From Pyxidicoccus sp. MSG2 (GTDB lineage Bacteria > Myxococcota > Myxococcia > Myxococcales > Myxococcaceae): a stretch of DNA of 64,000 nucleotides. The first letter of the stretch is position 1. Every line of letters starts with the position of its first letter. Positions 27,256 to 35,399 of this stretch are shown here, piece by piece. Under the pieces are notes generated by a model. The model had not been told where the DNA came from, ran no database searches, and saw only the letters and a list, made by a program, of their open reading frames with translations. Location of the stretch: contig NZ_JAPNKC010000001.1 in NCBI RefSeq assembly GCF_026626705.1, positions 7,272,001 to 7,336,000 of the forward strand, given 5' to 3'. Made by a program: the position numbers and the translations under genes.

Positions 27256-27693
27256 TCAGGGCGCGGCGGGCGTGGCCGCGGGGGCCACGTCCTTCTCGAT
27301 GTTGAGCGCGAACTTCGCGATGCCCTGGCCCTTCACCACGTCGATGAGCCGCATCACCCGGCCATACGCGAGGCTCTGGTCGGCGCTGATGATGGCGCGG
27401 GTGTCCTTGTCCTTCGCCACCTGCTCGGCCACCTTCGCGGTGAGGTCCGCCTCGCTCACCTCGGCGCCGTCGAAGAAGAGCTTGCCCTCCTTGTCGAGCA
27501 CCACGTTGACCAGGCCCTGCACCGTCTCGCCGCCGTTGGCCGCGCGGGGCAGGTCCACCTCCACCGTCTCGCGGACGATGAAGTTGGCCGTCACCATGAA
27601 GATGATGAGCAGCACCAGGACGATGTCCACCAGCGGCGTGACGTTGATGCCGGTGATTTCCTCGTCGTTGTCCTGCGGGGCCCCTGCCGCCAT
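27256..27693 (-). CDS. exbD: ExbD/TolR biopolymer transport protein
   Basis: 145 residues. The single membrane helix at about 20-40 (INVTPLVDIVLVLLIIFMVT) contains the conserved functional Asp of ExbD/TolR (PLVD), used for proton flow. The periplasmic domain has the standard VDLPRA-like segment after the helix and ends with a short Ala/Pro-rich tail. Together with ExbB it forms the motor energising TonB. The start lies 3 bases after the exbB stop, and the tonB start is 16 bases downstream. The N-terminus GAPQDNDEEITGINVTPLVD is typical of the family. Confidence 0.95.
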   Translation of the reverse strand: MAAGAPQDNDEEITGINVTPLVDIVLVLLIIFMVTANFIVRETVEVDLPRAANGGETVQGLVNVVLDKEGKLFFDGAEVSEADLTAKVAEQVAKDKDTRAIISADQSLAYGRVMRLIDVVKGQGIAKFALNIEKDVAPAATPAAP

Positions 27694-27696
27694 GGC

Positions 27697-28407
27697 CTAG
27701 CGGACCTCCGCGGCGCGCGGGGCCGCGTCGGAAGCAGGGCGCTCGGCGCGCAGGCTGCCCACCAGGGCGAACCCCAGGGCGTTGGCGCGGCTGGTGAGCG
27801 TCTTGAGCTGTCGGTTGAAGACGTTGAAGGCCACCACCGCCGGAATCGCGACGGCCAGACCCACCGCCGTGGCGACGAGCGCCTCGGAGATGCCGGCCAT
27901 GACGGTCTGCTGGATGGCGGCGCCCTTCACGGCGGAGGCGCCCAGGTCGTGGAAGGCCTTGATGATGCCGAGCACCGTGCCGAACAGCCCGATGAAGGGG
28001 GCGTTGTTGCCCAGCGTGCCGAGGAAGGACAGGAAGCGCTCGTACTGGGGACGCTCGCGGGCCATGGTGGAGGCAATCACCTGCTCCACGGTGTCCGCGC
28101 CCTGGGCGGTGGACGCCAGTGCCTCGCGGACGACGGCGGCCTCCATGCCGCTCTTGCCTTCCACCGCCTTGCGCGCCGCCTCGAAGTCCCCGCGCGCCAG
28201 GCGCACGGCCAGGGCTTCGGAGTCGGGCAGCCGGTGGCGGGTGAAGTACACCGCGCGCTCCAGCATGATGGCGATGGAGAGCACCGAGAGGACGACGAGA
28301 ATCCACAGCACCCACTCGGCGGAGCTGAGCGTCACGCCGAGCAGCTTGCTGCTGAGCCAGCCAAGCTCGGGTTGACCCGTCTGGGACAGGAGAAGGTAGG
28401 GCGTCAT
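27697..28407 (-). CDS. exbB: ExbB/TolQ/MotA-family proton channel protein
   Basis: 236 residues from the ATG at 28407. Three membrane helices: about 28-50 (WVLWILVVLSVLSIAIMLER), 130-150 (LGNNAPFIGLFGTVLGIIKA) and 170-195 (ISEALVATAVGLAVAIPAVV). The middle helix and the family motif GLFGTVLGI are clear MotA_ExbB signatures. It is the first gene of exbB-exbD-tonB. No Shine-Dalgarno site precedes the ATG, and a possible -10 lies only 14 bases upstream, so the leader may be very short. An in-frame extension to 28641 is rejected as low-similarity sequence. Confidence 0.93.
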   Translation of the reverse strand: MTPYLLLSQTGQPELGWLSSKLLGVTLSSAEWVLWILVVLSVLSIAIMLERAVYFTRHRLPDSEALAVRLARGDFEAARKAVEGKSGMEAAVVREALASTAQGADTVEQVIASTMARERPQYERFLSFLGTLGNNAPFIGLFGTVLGIIKAFHDLGASAVKGAAIQQTVMAGISEALVATAVGLAVAIPAVVAFNVFNRQLKTLTSRANALGFALVGSLRAERPASDAAPRAAEVR

Positions 28408-28420
28408 GAAGGGAAGCCTA

Positions 28421-28449
28421 AGTGTAGGTGGGCTACGAGCCTGAAGTAA
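28421..28449 (-). promoter_or_regulatory. Candidate promoter of the exbB-exbD-tonB operon
   Basis: Minus-strand -35 TTACTT (28449-28444) and -10 TACACT (28426-28421) are 17 bases apart. Transcription would start near 28414, about 7 bases before the exbB ATG, consistent with the absence of a ribosome site there. Confidence 0.4.
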
Positions 28450-28652
28450 CCCGGTTGCCAACTCGCGCGCCCATCTCTTGTTCCCCGAGCCGGGAAAGTC
28501 AAATGGAAGGGCGGGTTTGGCGCCCATCCGCTCGGTGGGGGACGGGGACGTGGCGCGGAAGTCGAGGGTGTCACGCTCCCGGTACGCCCCAGGGCCCGCC
28601 GTGTTACCCCGGCGGGCGGTGGACGGTGACGGACGCTGCACCGGGGTGCTCC

Positions 28653-28682
28653 TTCAGCCTGCCCGCCCGCCTCCTGTATAAA
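28653..28682 (+). promoter_or_regulatory. Candidate promoter of the two-repeat lipoprotein gene
   Basis: TTCAGC (28653-28658) and a good -10 TATAAA (28677-28682), 18 bases apart. The gene's ribosome site GGGGGGA and its ATG at 28712 follow at normal distance. The -10 stands out in a GC-rich context. Confidence 0.5.
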
Positions 28683-28711
28683 AGGGCGCACTTCGCTGGG
28701 GGGAATCCAGA

Positions 28712-29926
28712 ATGTTCAAGGGCTTCAGGTTCGCGGTGATGCTGGCGCTGGTGGCCACGGGCTGTGGGCAGTCATCGACCCTGGTCTCCGCGGATGGGCG
28801 CGCGGAGTTGGAGGAGTCGGAGGTGACGCCCGAGCTCCCGCGCACGACGACGAACGAGCCGATGGATGGGGGCTGTGGCGAGCCGGTGCCTCCGCCTCCG
28901 CCTCCGCCCGACTCCTGCTCCCTGTCCCGGCCGGTGCTCCGCATCGAGGACTGTCCGACGGAGGAGGGATACCGGGTGACGGGCTACACGAAGCCGGACC
29001 CCCGGGGCCCGGAGCTCGTGGTGCTGGGCATCTACGAGAGCAGCAGCGACCACTCGGCCACGGGCGAGGCCACGGTGCACGTGAAGCGGACGACGCCCCA
29101 TGTGCTGGTCCTCTCCTCCTACGAGCCCACGCGGTGGACGCTCGACGTGGCGCCTGGCGCGCGGCTCGAGCGCGTCATCCTGAACGGGTACCACGCCCAG
29201 AGCCTGGCCTCCGTGCCCGCCGGTGTCGTCGTGGAGAGCCGCAGCGAGGTGGGCCACTACCTGTCCGCCTGCGCGTACAAGTGGCCGGATGACAACCAGG
29301 GCTGCAACACGCAGGGGCTGATGACGGGCTTGCAGCGGCTCACCTCCCACGAGGTGACGGACTTCGCCGGGTGCTACCGCGCCACCCAGTTCACCGTGGA
29401 GGACGGGCCGGGCTCGTGCCCGCCTCCGCCGCCTCCGCCGTCGCCCGTCAAGCATGAGGCCGTCTGCACGCCGGGGCAGGGCACGCTGTCCACCTACGTG
29501 GCGCCGACCCTGGGCTCGCCCGAGCTGCACCTGCTGGGCGTCTACGAGTCGCACTCCAACCACGGCGGTGGCACCCACCCGGAGGGCGCGGCCACCGTGG
29601 ACGTGACACGGAAGTCGCCGCTCATCCTGACGCTCTCCTCGTACGAGCCCATCCACTGGACGGTGAACGCCGCGCGGGGGGCGCGCATCCAGCGCATCAT
29701 CCTCAATGGCTATCACGCGCAGCGCGTCACCGCGCCGGAGGGGATTCCCGTGGAGAACCACAGCGGCCCCGGCAAGTCGCTCGGCGCGTATGCCTACGCG
29801 TGGCCGGCCACCTCGGGCGGCAGCGACACGCAGGGGCTGGTCTCTGCGTTGGAGTCGCTCACGTCCACGCGGCTGAGCTCCTTCGCGGGCTGCTACCAGG
29901 GCACGTACTTCAAGCTCGGCGAGTGA
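28712..29926 (+). CDS. Secreted lipoprotein with two tandem copies of an unrecognised domain
   Basis: 404 residues. The signal peptide ends MLALVATGCGQ, a good lipobox. After an acidic linker and a poly-Pro stretch (VPPPPPPP) comes a domain at about 75-230, then a second poly-Pro linker and a second copy at about 255-404. The copies share ELxxLGxYESxSxH, GxATVxVxR, LSSYEPxxWT, ARLERVILNGYHAQ / ARIQRIILNGYHAQ, DTQGL-type ends and FAGCYxxTxF, offset by about 172 residues. Conserved Cys at each domain's edges suggests one disulfide per domain. I do not recognise a named domain; the beta-rich pattern could be an extracellular binding module. Divergent from the TonB operon. Confidence 0.85.
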   Translation: MFKGFRFAVMLALVATGCGQSSTLVSADGRAELEESEVTPELPRTTTNEPMDGGCGEPVPPPPPPPDSCSLSRPVLRIEDCPTEEGYRVTGYTKPDPRGPELVVLGIYESSSDHSATGEATVHVKRTTPHVLVLSSYEPTRWTLDVAPGARLERVILNGYHAQSLASVPAGVVVESRSEVGHYLSACAYKWPDDNQGCNTQGLMTGLQRLTSHEVTDFAGCYRATQFTVEDGPGSCPPPPPPPSPVKHEAVCTPGQGTLSTYVAPTLGSPELHLLGVYESHSNHGGGTHPEGAATVDVTRKSPLILTLSSYEPIHWTVNAARGARIQRIILNGYHAQRVTAPEGIPVENHSGPGKSLGAYAYAWPATSGGSDTQGLVSALESLTSTRLSSFAGCYQGTYFKLGE

Positions 29927-29935
29927 GTCCCGCCG

Positions 29936-29968
29936 CGCGGCCCCGTCTCTCCAGGAGGCGGGGCCGCG
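29936..29968. terminator. Bidirectional hairpin between lipoprotein and aldo-keto reductase genes
   Basis: Perfect 10-bp arms CGCGGCCCCG (29936-29945) and CGGGGCCGCG (29959-29968) around a 13-base loop, in a 49-base gap between convergent stops. Confidence 0.65.
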
Positions 29969-29975
29969 AGTGGCC

Positions 29976-30971
29976 CTACGGGCGTTGGGGCGGGCTCTCG
30001 GTGAGGGCCGGGTCCTTCTGCACGACGGGGCCGAGCACCGTGTCGATGCGGCGCAAAAGCTCCGCCTCCAGCTTCACGCCGGCGGCCTTCACGTTGTCGT
30101 GCACCTGCTCCGGGCGCGTGGCGCCGATGATGGCGGAGGAGACGCTCTTGTTCTGGAGCACCCAGGCGATGGCGAGCTGGGCCATGGTGAGGCCCGCCTC
30201 CTTCGCCAGCGGCTGGAGTTGCTGCACGCGGGTGAGCACGTCGTCGGACAGCAGCCGGGTCATGAAGCGCGAGCCATTGGGGTCCGTGGCGCGGCTGCCG
30301 GCCGGCGGCGGCTTGCCGGGCAGGTACTTGCCGGTGAGCACGCCCTGGGCGAGGGGCGACCAGACAATCTGCCCCAGGCCCTCCGCGTCCGAGGCGGGGA
30401 CGACCTGCGACTCAATCACCCGCCACAGCATGGAGTACTGCGGCTGGTTGGAGATGAAGGGCACGCGCAGCTCGCGGGCCAGCGCGGCGCCCTTGCGAAT
30501 CTGGTCCGCCGTCCACTCGGAGACGCCGATGTAGAGCGCCTTGCCCTGGCGGACGAGGTCGGCGAAGGCCAGCATCGTCTCCTCCAGCGGCGTCTCGAAG
30601 TCGTAGCGGTGGGCCTGGTACAGGTCCACATAGTCCGTCTGGAGCCGCTTCAGCGAGCCGTCGATGGCCTCGAGGATGTGCTTGCGCGACAGGCCCCGGT
30701 CGTTCTTCCCGTTGCCGGTGGGCCAGTACACCTTGGTGAACAGCTCATGGCCGGCGCGGCGCTGGCCCTTGAGTGCGCGGCCGAGCACCTCCTCGGCCCG
30801 CGTGCCCGCGTAGACGTCCGCGGTGTCGAAGGTGGTGATGCCGGCGTCCAGCGCCGCCTTCACGCATGAAACCGCAGCCTCCTCCTCTACCTGCGAGCCG
30901 TGGGTAATCCAGTTGCCGTAGGAGATTTCACTGACGACCAGGCCGCTGCGTCCGAGATGGCGGAAGTGCAT
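29976..30971 (-). CDS. Aldo/keto reductase
   Basis: 331 residues forming the AKR TIM barrel. Catalytic tetrad: Asp and Tyr in FDTADVYAG, Lys in ELFTKVYWP and His in LYQAHRYD. The NADPH site is represented by YSPLAQGVL-like WSPLAQGVLTGKYLPG and the C-terminal IIGATRPEQVHDNV. The start MHFRHLGRSGLVVSEISYGN and overall match place it near YghZ/K-channel-beta-type AKRs, which reduce aldehydes and ketones with NADPH. No ribosome site precedes the ATG at 30971. It lies 12 bases downstream of the DoxX-like gene's stop, on the same strand, so it may be the last gene of that transcript. Confidence 0.93.
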   Translation of the reverse strand: MHFRHLGRSGLVVSEISYGNWITHGSQVEEEAAVSCVKAALDAGITTFDTADVYAGTRAEEVLGRALKGQRRAGHELFTKVYWPTGNGKNDRGLSRKHILEAIDGSLKRLQTDYVDLYQAHRYDFETPLEETMLAFADLVRQGKALYIGVSEWTADQIRKGAALARELRVPFISNQPQYSMLWRVIESQVVPASDAEGLGQIVWSPLAQGVLTGKYLPGKPPPAGSRATDPNGSRFMTRLLSDDVLTRVQQLQPLAKEAGLTMAQLAIAWVLQNKSVSSAIIGATRPEQVHDNVKAAGVKLEAELLRRIDTVLGPVVQKDPALTESPPQRP

Positions 30972-30983
30972 AGGTGCGCGAGA

Positions 30984-31466
30984 CTAACCATGCGCCGGAA
31001 GCCTCGCACGGCCGAAGGTGCGCCAGAGTCCACCGGCCCACGCCACCCAGGCGATGTAGACGAGCTGGAAGGGGATGCGCAGCCAGAAGTACCAGTCCGG
31101 CAGGGGCAGCACGTGCGAGGCGCTGTTCGCCGCGGCCTCGTGGAGGTTGGCGGGGAGGATGGCCAGGAGCAGCGCGATGAGCCCCAGCGCCGCGAGCCGC
31201 CGGGTGCGCTGGAGCAACATCCCCACGCCGCCGGCCACCTGGAATACGCCGGAGAGGAGGACCCAGAAGAGCGGGGACGGGAGCTGCGGCGGAATCATGG
31301 CCTCGTAGCGCGCGGGCATGAGGAAGTGCATGACGCCGGCCCCGATGAAGAAGAGGCCCGCGGCCACGGCCGCCCTGTCCCTGGGTGTGGCGAGCGCCGG
31401 GAGGCGGCGCAGCGGGGGCAGGTGTAGCAGCGCGAAGAAGGTCAGCAGGACGAGCGAGAAGGTCAT
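30984..31466 (-). CDS. DoxX-like four-helix membrane protein
   Basis: 160 residues from the ATG at 31466, with AAGGAG 6 bases upstream; the longer in-frame version adds a basic, Pro-rich stretch without similarity. Hydrophobic segments at about 3-18, 32-50, 63-82, 92-110 and 125-150. The pattern FFIGAGVMHFLMPARYEAMI, then GVFQVAGGVGMLLQ, matches DoxX/DoxD-like proteins, a family linked to redox and thiol stress in other bacteria. It follows an ECF sigma gene and an AraC-type regulator on the same strand. Confidence 0.82.
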   Translation of the reverse strand: MTFSLVLLTFFALLHLPPLRRLPALATPRDRAAVAAGLFFIGAGVMHFLMPARYEAMIPPQLPSPLFWVLLSGVFQVAGGVGMLLQRTRRLAALGLIALLLAILPANLHEAAANSASHVLPLPDWYFWLRIPFQLVYIAWVAWAGGLWRTFGRARLPAHG

Positions 31467-31516
31467 GACGGGCTCCTTGAAGGGTGGCGGCGGGCGGTGT
31501 GTCCGCCGCTGTGCCT

Positions 31517-32341
31517 TCAAGATGCGTCGGTGGGGCGGGCCTTCGCTTGAACGAACTGGCTACGGCGTTGGAGTGACGAGGGCGTGGTGCCGAACATGCG
31601 CCGGAACGTCCGCGTCAGGTGGGCCGAGTCTGAGAAGCCGGCCGCGTGGGCCGCCTCGCCGAGGGTGCGGCCCGCGGCGATGGCCCCCGCCGCGCGCTGG
31701 AGCCGGAGCCAGAGGAGGTAGGGCCGCAGCGGCACGCCGAGCGAGTCCGTGAAGGCGTGCATCAGCCGCCCGGGCGACAGGCCGGCCACCTCGGAGAGGG
31801 CTTCGAGGGACGTGTCCTCGGGGGCGGGCTCGGCGCGCAGGTGGCGCAGCAATTTGCGCACGCGCGGGTGGACGCGGTGCGGAGCCTCCGGCGTGCCGGA
31901 GAGGGCTTCGAGGGTGGACTCCATCCACGGGCCCACGGCGTCGTGGGGGATGGGGCCGGTGCGGGGCAGGGCGCTCAAGAGCGCGTCACGTTGGGCCTCG
32001 TCGAAGAGGCGCACCGGACCTTCGAGCGAGGCCTGGAGCCGGATGCCGTCATGGCTCTCCGGCTCGATGAAGAGGAGGAGGACCTCACTGCCGCGCGCGT
32101 CGAGCGCGTGGGAGGCGTCGGGGCCTACCAGGACGCCGGCCGCGCGCTCGGCCGACTTCAGGCCCTGCGCGCGGACGGTGAGGGTGCCCTGGCGGCAGAG
32201 CACCAGGTGCATGGCGTGGTGGGCGTGCTTCGTGGACTGGTCACCCGGGCCCCACATCGCGAGCGCGGCGGGCCAGACCACCAGGGGCATGTCCGGCCAC
32301 GGGGCCCGTGGCGCGAGGTCTGGAGGTCGGGCGAGCAGCAT
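31517..32341 (-). CDS. AraC-family transcriptional regulator
   Basis: 274 residues from the ATG at 32341. The N-terminal about 150 residues form a cupin-like sensory domain: STKHAHHAMHLVLCRQGTLT carries His residues typical of AraC cupins, followed by GVLVGPDASHALDARG. The C-terminal double helix-turn-helix is complete: LEALSEVAGLSPGRLMHAFT and LGEAAHAAGFSDSAHLTRTF, ending MFGTTPSSLQRR. The start is 4 bases from the sigma gene's stop, so the two are likely co-transcribed. The probable target is the downstream DoxX-like gene (inference from order). Confidence 0.92.
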   Translation of the reverse strand: MLLARPPDLAPRAPWPDMPLVVWPAALAMWGPGDQSTKHAHHAMHLVLCRQGTLTVRAQGLKSAERAAGVLVGPDASHALDARGSEVLLLFIEPESHDGIRLQASLEGPVRLFDEAQRDALLSALPRTGPIPHDAVGPWMESTLEALSGTPEAPHRVHPRVRKLLRHLRAEPAPEDTSLEALSEVAGLSPGRLMHAFTDSLGVPLRPYLLWLRLQRAAGAIAAGRTLGEAAHAAGFSDSAHLTRTFRRMFGTTPSSLQRRSQFVQAKARPTDAS

Positions 32342-32345
32342 GGAG

Positions 32346-32930
32346 TCAGTCCTTGCTCGGGGCTGCGTCCGGAATCCCGGCGAGAAGGTGCTCGCGCACG
32401 GCAAGGCGGGCCCGGTGGAGTCGCGTCTTCATCGCCTCCAGGGTGAGGCCCATGGTCCGGGCCACCTCGGGCCCGCTGAGGCCCTCGATGTCGCGCAGCA
32501 CGAGGACCTCGCGATAGGGGGGCTCCAACAGCTCAATCGCCTCGCGCACTCCACGGACGACCTGCTCGCGACTGACGGCCTCCTCGGGTGTGGGCGCCGG
32601 GTCTGGCAGGTCCAGCGCTTCCGGTTCGTCCACGAGCGAGCCCAGGGCCTTGCGTGCGCTGGCGAAGGGCCGCATGAGCCGGAGGCAGGCGTTCTTCACC
32701 ACGGTGAGCAGCCACGTGCCCACGGAGGTCTCCTCGCGCAGCCGGGAGACCTCCCGGCTCAGCGTCACGAACGCTTCCTGCACGGCATCCTCGGTGTCCA
32801 CGGCGTCGCGGCACACGCGCAGGCCAAAGCGGTAGACGCGCGCCTGGTAGAGGCGCACCAGCGCATCGAGCGCGGCACGGTCCCCGTCGCGGGCGGCCTG
32901 GAGCAGGGTGACGTGGGGAGTGCTGTCCAT
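32346..32930 (-). CDS. ECF-type RNA polymerase sigma factor
   Basis: 194 residues. Sigma region 2 is DALVRLYQARVYRFGLRVCR with DAVDTEDAVQEAFVTL (the core-binding helix), and region 4 is LEPPYREVLVLRDIEGLSGP then VARTMGLTLEAMKTRLHRAR, a clear promoter -35-binding helix-turn-helix. There is no adjacent anti-sigma gene, so it is probably regulated by another means. Region 1.1 and region 3 are absent, as in ECF factors. It starts the run sigma-AraC-DoxX-AKR and is divergent from the small DUF2892 protein across 123 bases. Confidence 0.93.
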   Translation of the reverse strand: MDSTPHVTLLQAARDGDRAALDALVRLYQARVYRFGLRVCRDAVDTEDAVQEAFVTLSREVSRLREETSVGTWLLTVVKNACLRLMRPFASARKALGSLVDEPEALDLPDPAPTPEEAVSREQVVRGVREAIELLEPPYREVLVLRDIEGLSGPEVARTMGLTLEAMKTRLHRARLAVREHLLAGIPDAAPSKD

Positions 32931-33053
32931 CCCGTCCCTGGATAACCGAGCCCGCGCCGGGCCGCGAGGGACGTCCGCGAAAAATCCCGCTGAATCCTTT
33001 TCCCGCCTCGCGGGCTCTCTGGGTCACCCACCCTTTCAGACGGGAGTGACGCG

Positions 33054-33266
33054 ATGACTCGCAATGTAGGCAACGTGGACAGGACGCTGCGCGCGGTGGC
33101 CGCGGTAGGGCTCGGAGTGTGCGCGGTGGCGGCGCCGGTGGATGGCTGGATGCGGGGCCTGATGGCGGCCCAGGGGCTCTACTTCCTGGGGACTGCGCTG
33201 GCGGGCACGTGCCTGGGCTACCGGCTGATGGGGAGGTCCACCTGCCCGGTGTCGTCCCGCGGTTGA
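33054..33266 (+). CDS. DUF2892 (YgaP-type) small membrane protein
   Basis: 70 residues beginning MTRNVGNVDRTLRAVAAVGL, a near-exact DUF2892 signature. Two hydrophobic segments (about 12-30 and 33-52) are followed by a short tail with Cys52 and Cys64 (AGTCLGYRL, STCPVSSRG). In larger proteins this module anchors rhodanese domains; alone it is a small inner-membrane protein of unknown role, often near sulfur or redox genes. A purine-rich GGGAG precedes the ATG. It is divergent from the ECF sigma gene, so it may be one of its targets (speculative). A strong hairpin follows. Confidence 0.85.
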   Translation: MTRNVGNVDRTLRAVAAVGLGVCAVAAPVDGWMRGLMAAQGLYFLGTALAGTCLGYRLMGRSTCPVSSRG

Positions 33267-33291
33267 GGCCCTGACGCCGGGCGTGGAGCGC

Positions 33292-33328
33292 CGGGCCTCC
33301 GGATGGGGTGTCATCCCACGGAGGCCCG
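33292..33328. terminator. Bidirectional hairpin between DUF2892 and GH13 genes
   Basis: Perfect 10-bp arms CGGGCCTCCG (33292-33301) and CGGAGGCCCG (33319-33328), loop of 17 with GATG/CATC inside. It lies between two convergent stops. Confidence 0.65.
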
Positions 33329-33351
33329 CACTCATCCGCCGTGTCCGCGCA

Positions 33352-35316
33352 TCACCAGCGGTCCTTCGACAGGATGACGGCGCTGTAGCTTCCCAGCGCG
33401 AGCCCGCCGTGCGCGGGCATGCCGTCCCGCCCGCCCCACGAGGCCCAGAAGTCATTCGTGGACGTGTTGCCGAAGTCGGGCGCGTAGCCCTGCCAGTCGC
33501 TGTTGAAGCGCACCCGCCACAGGCCGTCCGTCGGCAGGCCGAGCTCGTACCAGGAGAAGGCTCGGCTGCCGAGGTTGACCAGCACCACCACGTCGTCGCC
33601 GGGGCCGCCGTGCTGCCAGCGGTGGAAGGCGAGCACCTTGTCCGTGTGGTTGAGATGGAAGACGTGGATGTTCTCACCGCGCAGGCCCGCGGTGGTGTCG
33701 TGCCAGTTGCGCCGCAATTGGATGAGGTCCTGGTACGCCTGACGGATGCCGGTGAACCAGCCGGCGCGGTTCCAGTCGAGCGGGCTGCCGTCATCGAAGT
33801 GGCCGTCCTGCAGGAACTCCTGTCCCATGAAGAGCATGGGGATGCCGGGAGCGGTGAGCGTCAGCGCGGCGCCGAGCACGGACTTCTTCTTCGCGCGCCA
33901 GCTTCCGGTGTCGCCCTGCGCCACTTCTGACGGAATGCGGCTCTTGCCGTTGGCCACCTCGTCGTGGCTCTCCGTGTAGATGACGCGCTGGGTGGCCTGG
34001 CCGTTGTAGCGGGCGTACAGCGCGTCACGGACGGCGTGGAGGTCTCTCGCTTCATCGAACGGCGTGGTGAGCGCGGCGCGCACGGGGTGGACGAACGACG
34101 CGTCCCACTGCGAGTCGCAGCCGGCGCCCTGGGGATGGGTGAGGGCCGCGTCTCCGCCCATGTCCTCCGCGATGACGAGCTTCCATGGGAACTCGCGCTT
34201 CACGGCCTCGGAGATGGTGCGGAGCACCTCCCAGCCGGCCGGGTTGTCCACGCCGTTGGCGGTGCGAATCTCCTTCGTGGCGTCCAGGCGCAGGCCGTCC
34301 ATGTGGTACTCGCGCAGCCACATGAGCGCGTTGTCGCGCAGGTAGTCGCGCACCTCGGGGCGGCCGTAGTCGGGGCGCGTCTGGCCCCAGGGCGTGTTCG
34401 CGCGCTCGTCCGTGTAGAAGTACATGCCGCCCCTGCCGAACGTCTCTCCGTCGAAGTCCCAGTGCGGCAAATCACTGGGGCCCAGGTGGTTGTAGACCAC
34501 GTCCAGGATGACGCCGATGCCGCGCCGGTGGGCCTCGTCCACGAAGCGCTTGAGGTCGTTCGGCGTGCCGTACGAGCTCTCCGGCGCGAAGGGGAAGGTG
34601 GGGTTGTAGCCCCAGGAGAAGTCCCCGGCGAACTCGGACGAGGGCATCAACTCCACCAGGTTGACGCCGAGATCTCTCAGGTAGTCGAGCTTGTCGATGG
34701 CGCTCAGCCAGTTGCCGGGACCCCAGCCCGGCGCGTCGTGGAAGGTGCCCACGTGCAATTCGTAGAGCACCACTTCGTTGAAGGCCGGCATGCGGAAGTG
34801 GTCGTCGAAGCGCCAGAGGAAGTCGCGGTGGTCGACGATGATGCTGTTGCCGGTGGAGGTGGTGACGTCCGCGGCGCGCGGGTCATTGCGCCAGCGCCAG
34901 TCGCCGTACTTCCCCTGGATGACGTACTGGTACTGGTGCCCGTTCCAGGCCCCGGGGACGTCGCGGGAGAAGTTGCCCGAGGGCTCGCGGGCCAGCTCCA
35001 CCGCGTGCCAGTTGCTGAACTCGCCCACCACCTGCACGCGCTGCGCGTGAGGGGCCCAGACGCGGAAGGTGGTGCCGCCGTCGTAGGGGATGGCGCCCAT
35101 GCCGCCGCGCCAGGAGGGCTCGGGCCAGGATTCGGGGACGAAGGTGGTGAGGTTCGACGGCGCCTGGAGCTTCTCCGCCGGGCCGAACAGCTCCGGCGCG
35201 GAGCGCGTCCGGGGTGTGCGCTGGAGGACCTCGTTGCCGCGTGCCTTGCAGATGGACTCGAGGAAGTCCTTGCGTGGCCGCTTCACGTCGTCTGGCTTCA
35301 CCTTGTTCGTCGCCAT
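33352..35316 (-). CDS. GH13 alpha-glucan enzyme (branching-enzyme-like)
   Basis: 654 residues: an N-terminal CBM48/E-set domain (FRVWAPHAQRVQVVGEFSNW, about 88-107), a GH13 (beta/alpha)8 barrel and a C-terminal beta domain. Catalytic residues are visible: nucleophile in GLRLDATKEI (Asp345), acid/base in LVIAEDMGG (Glu384) and the third carboxylate in YTESHDEVANG. VILDVVYNHLG is the first conserved GH13 region. The architecture fits 1,4-alpha-glucan branching enzymes, though somewhat shorter than E. coli GlgB; trehalohydrolase-like or amylase activity cannot be excluded. GGGGGGTT precedes the ATG. No glycogen genes are adjacent. Confidence 0.88.
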   Translation of the reverse strand: MATNKVKPDDVKRPRKDFLESICKARGNEVLQRTPRTRSAPELFGPAEKLQAPSNLTTFVPESWPEPSWRGGMGAIPYDGGTTFRVWAPHAQRVQVVGEFSNWHAVELAREPSGNFSRDVPGAWNGHQYQYVIQGKYGDWRWRNDPRAADVTTSTGNSIIVDHRDFLWRFDDHFRMPAFNEVVLYELHVGTFHDAPGWGPGNWLSAIDKLDYLRDLGVNLVELMPSSEFAGDFSWGYNPTFPFAPESSYGTPNDLKRFVDEAHRRGIGVILDVVYNHLGPSDLPHWDFDGETFGRGGMYFYTDERANTPWGQTRPDYGRPEVRDYLRDNALMWLREYHMDGLRLDATKEIRTANGVDNPAGWEVLRTISEAVKREFPWKLVIAEDMGGDAALTHPQGAGCDSQWDASFVHPVRAALTTPFDEARDLHAVRDALYARYNGQATQRVIYTESHDEVANGKSRIPSEVAQGDTGSWRAKKKSVLGAALTLTAPGIPMLFMGQEFLQDGHFDDGSPLDWNRAGWFTGIRQAYQDLIQLRRNWHDTTAGLRGENIHVFHLNHTDKVLAFHRWQHGGPGDDVVVLVNLGSRAFSWYELGLPTDGLWRVRFNSDWQGYAPDFGNTSTNDFWASWGGRDGMPAHGGLALGSYSAVILSKDRW

Positions 35317-35399
35317 GTAACCCCCCGGATTGCGTGGGGCGGCATTCCGACAGCGCGGCCGGGCGAGGGCAACCCGGCGCAGGTACGAACGCGTTCAAT

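Larger units (their letters stand above)
28408..28711. other. Divergent intergenic region between exbB and the two-repeat lipoprotein
   Basis: 304 bases without a gene. It holds a possible promoter for each direction: minus-strand TTACTT (28449-28444), 17 bases, TACACT (28426-28421), and plus-strand TTCAGC (28653-28658), 18 bases, TATAAA (28677-28682). The middle is GC-rich and featureless to me. Confidence 0.5.
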
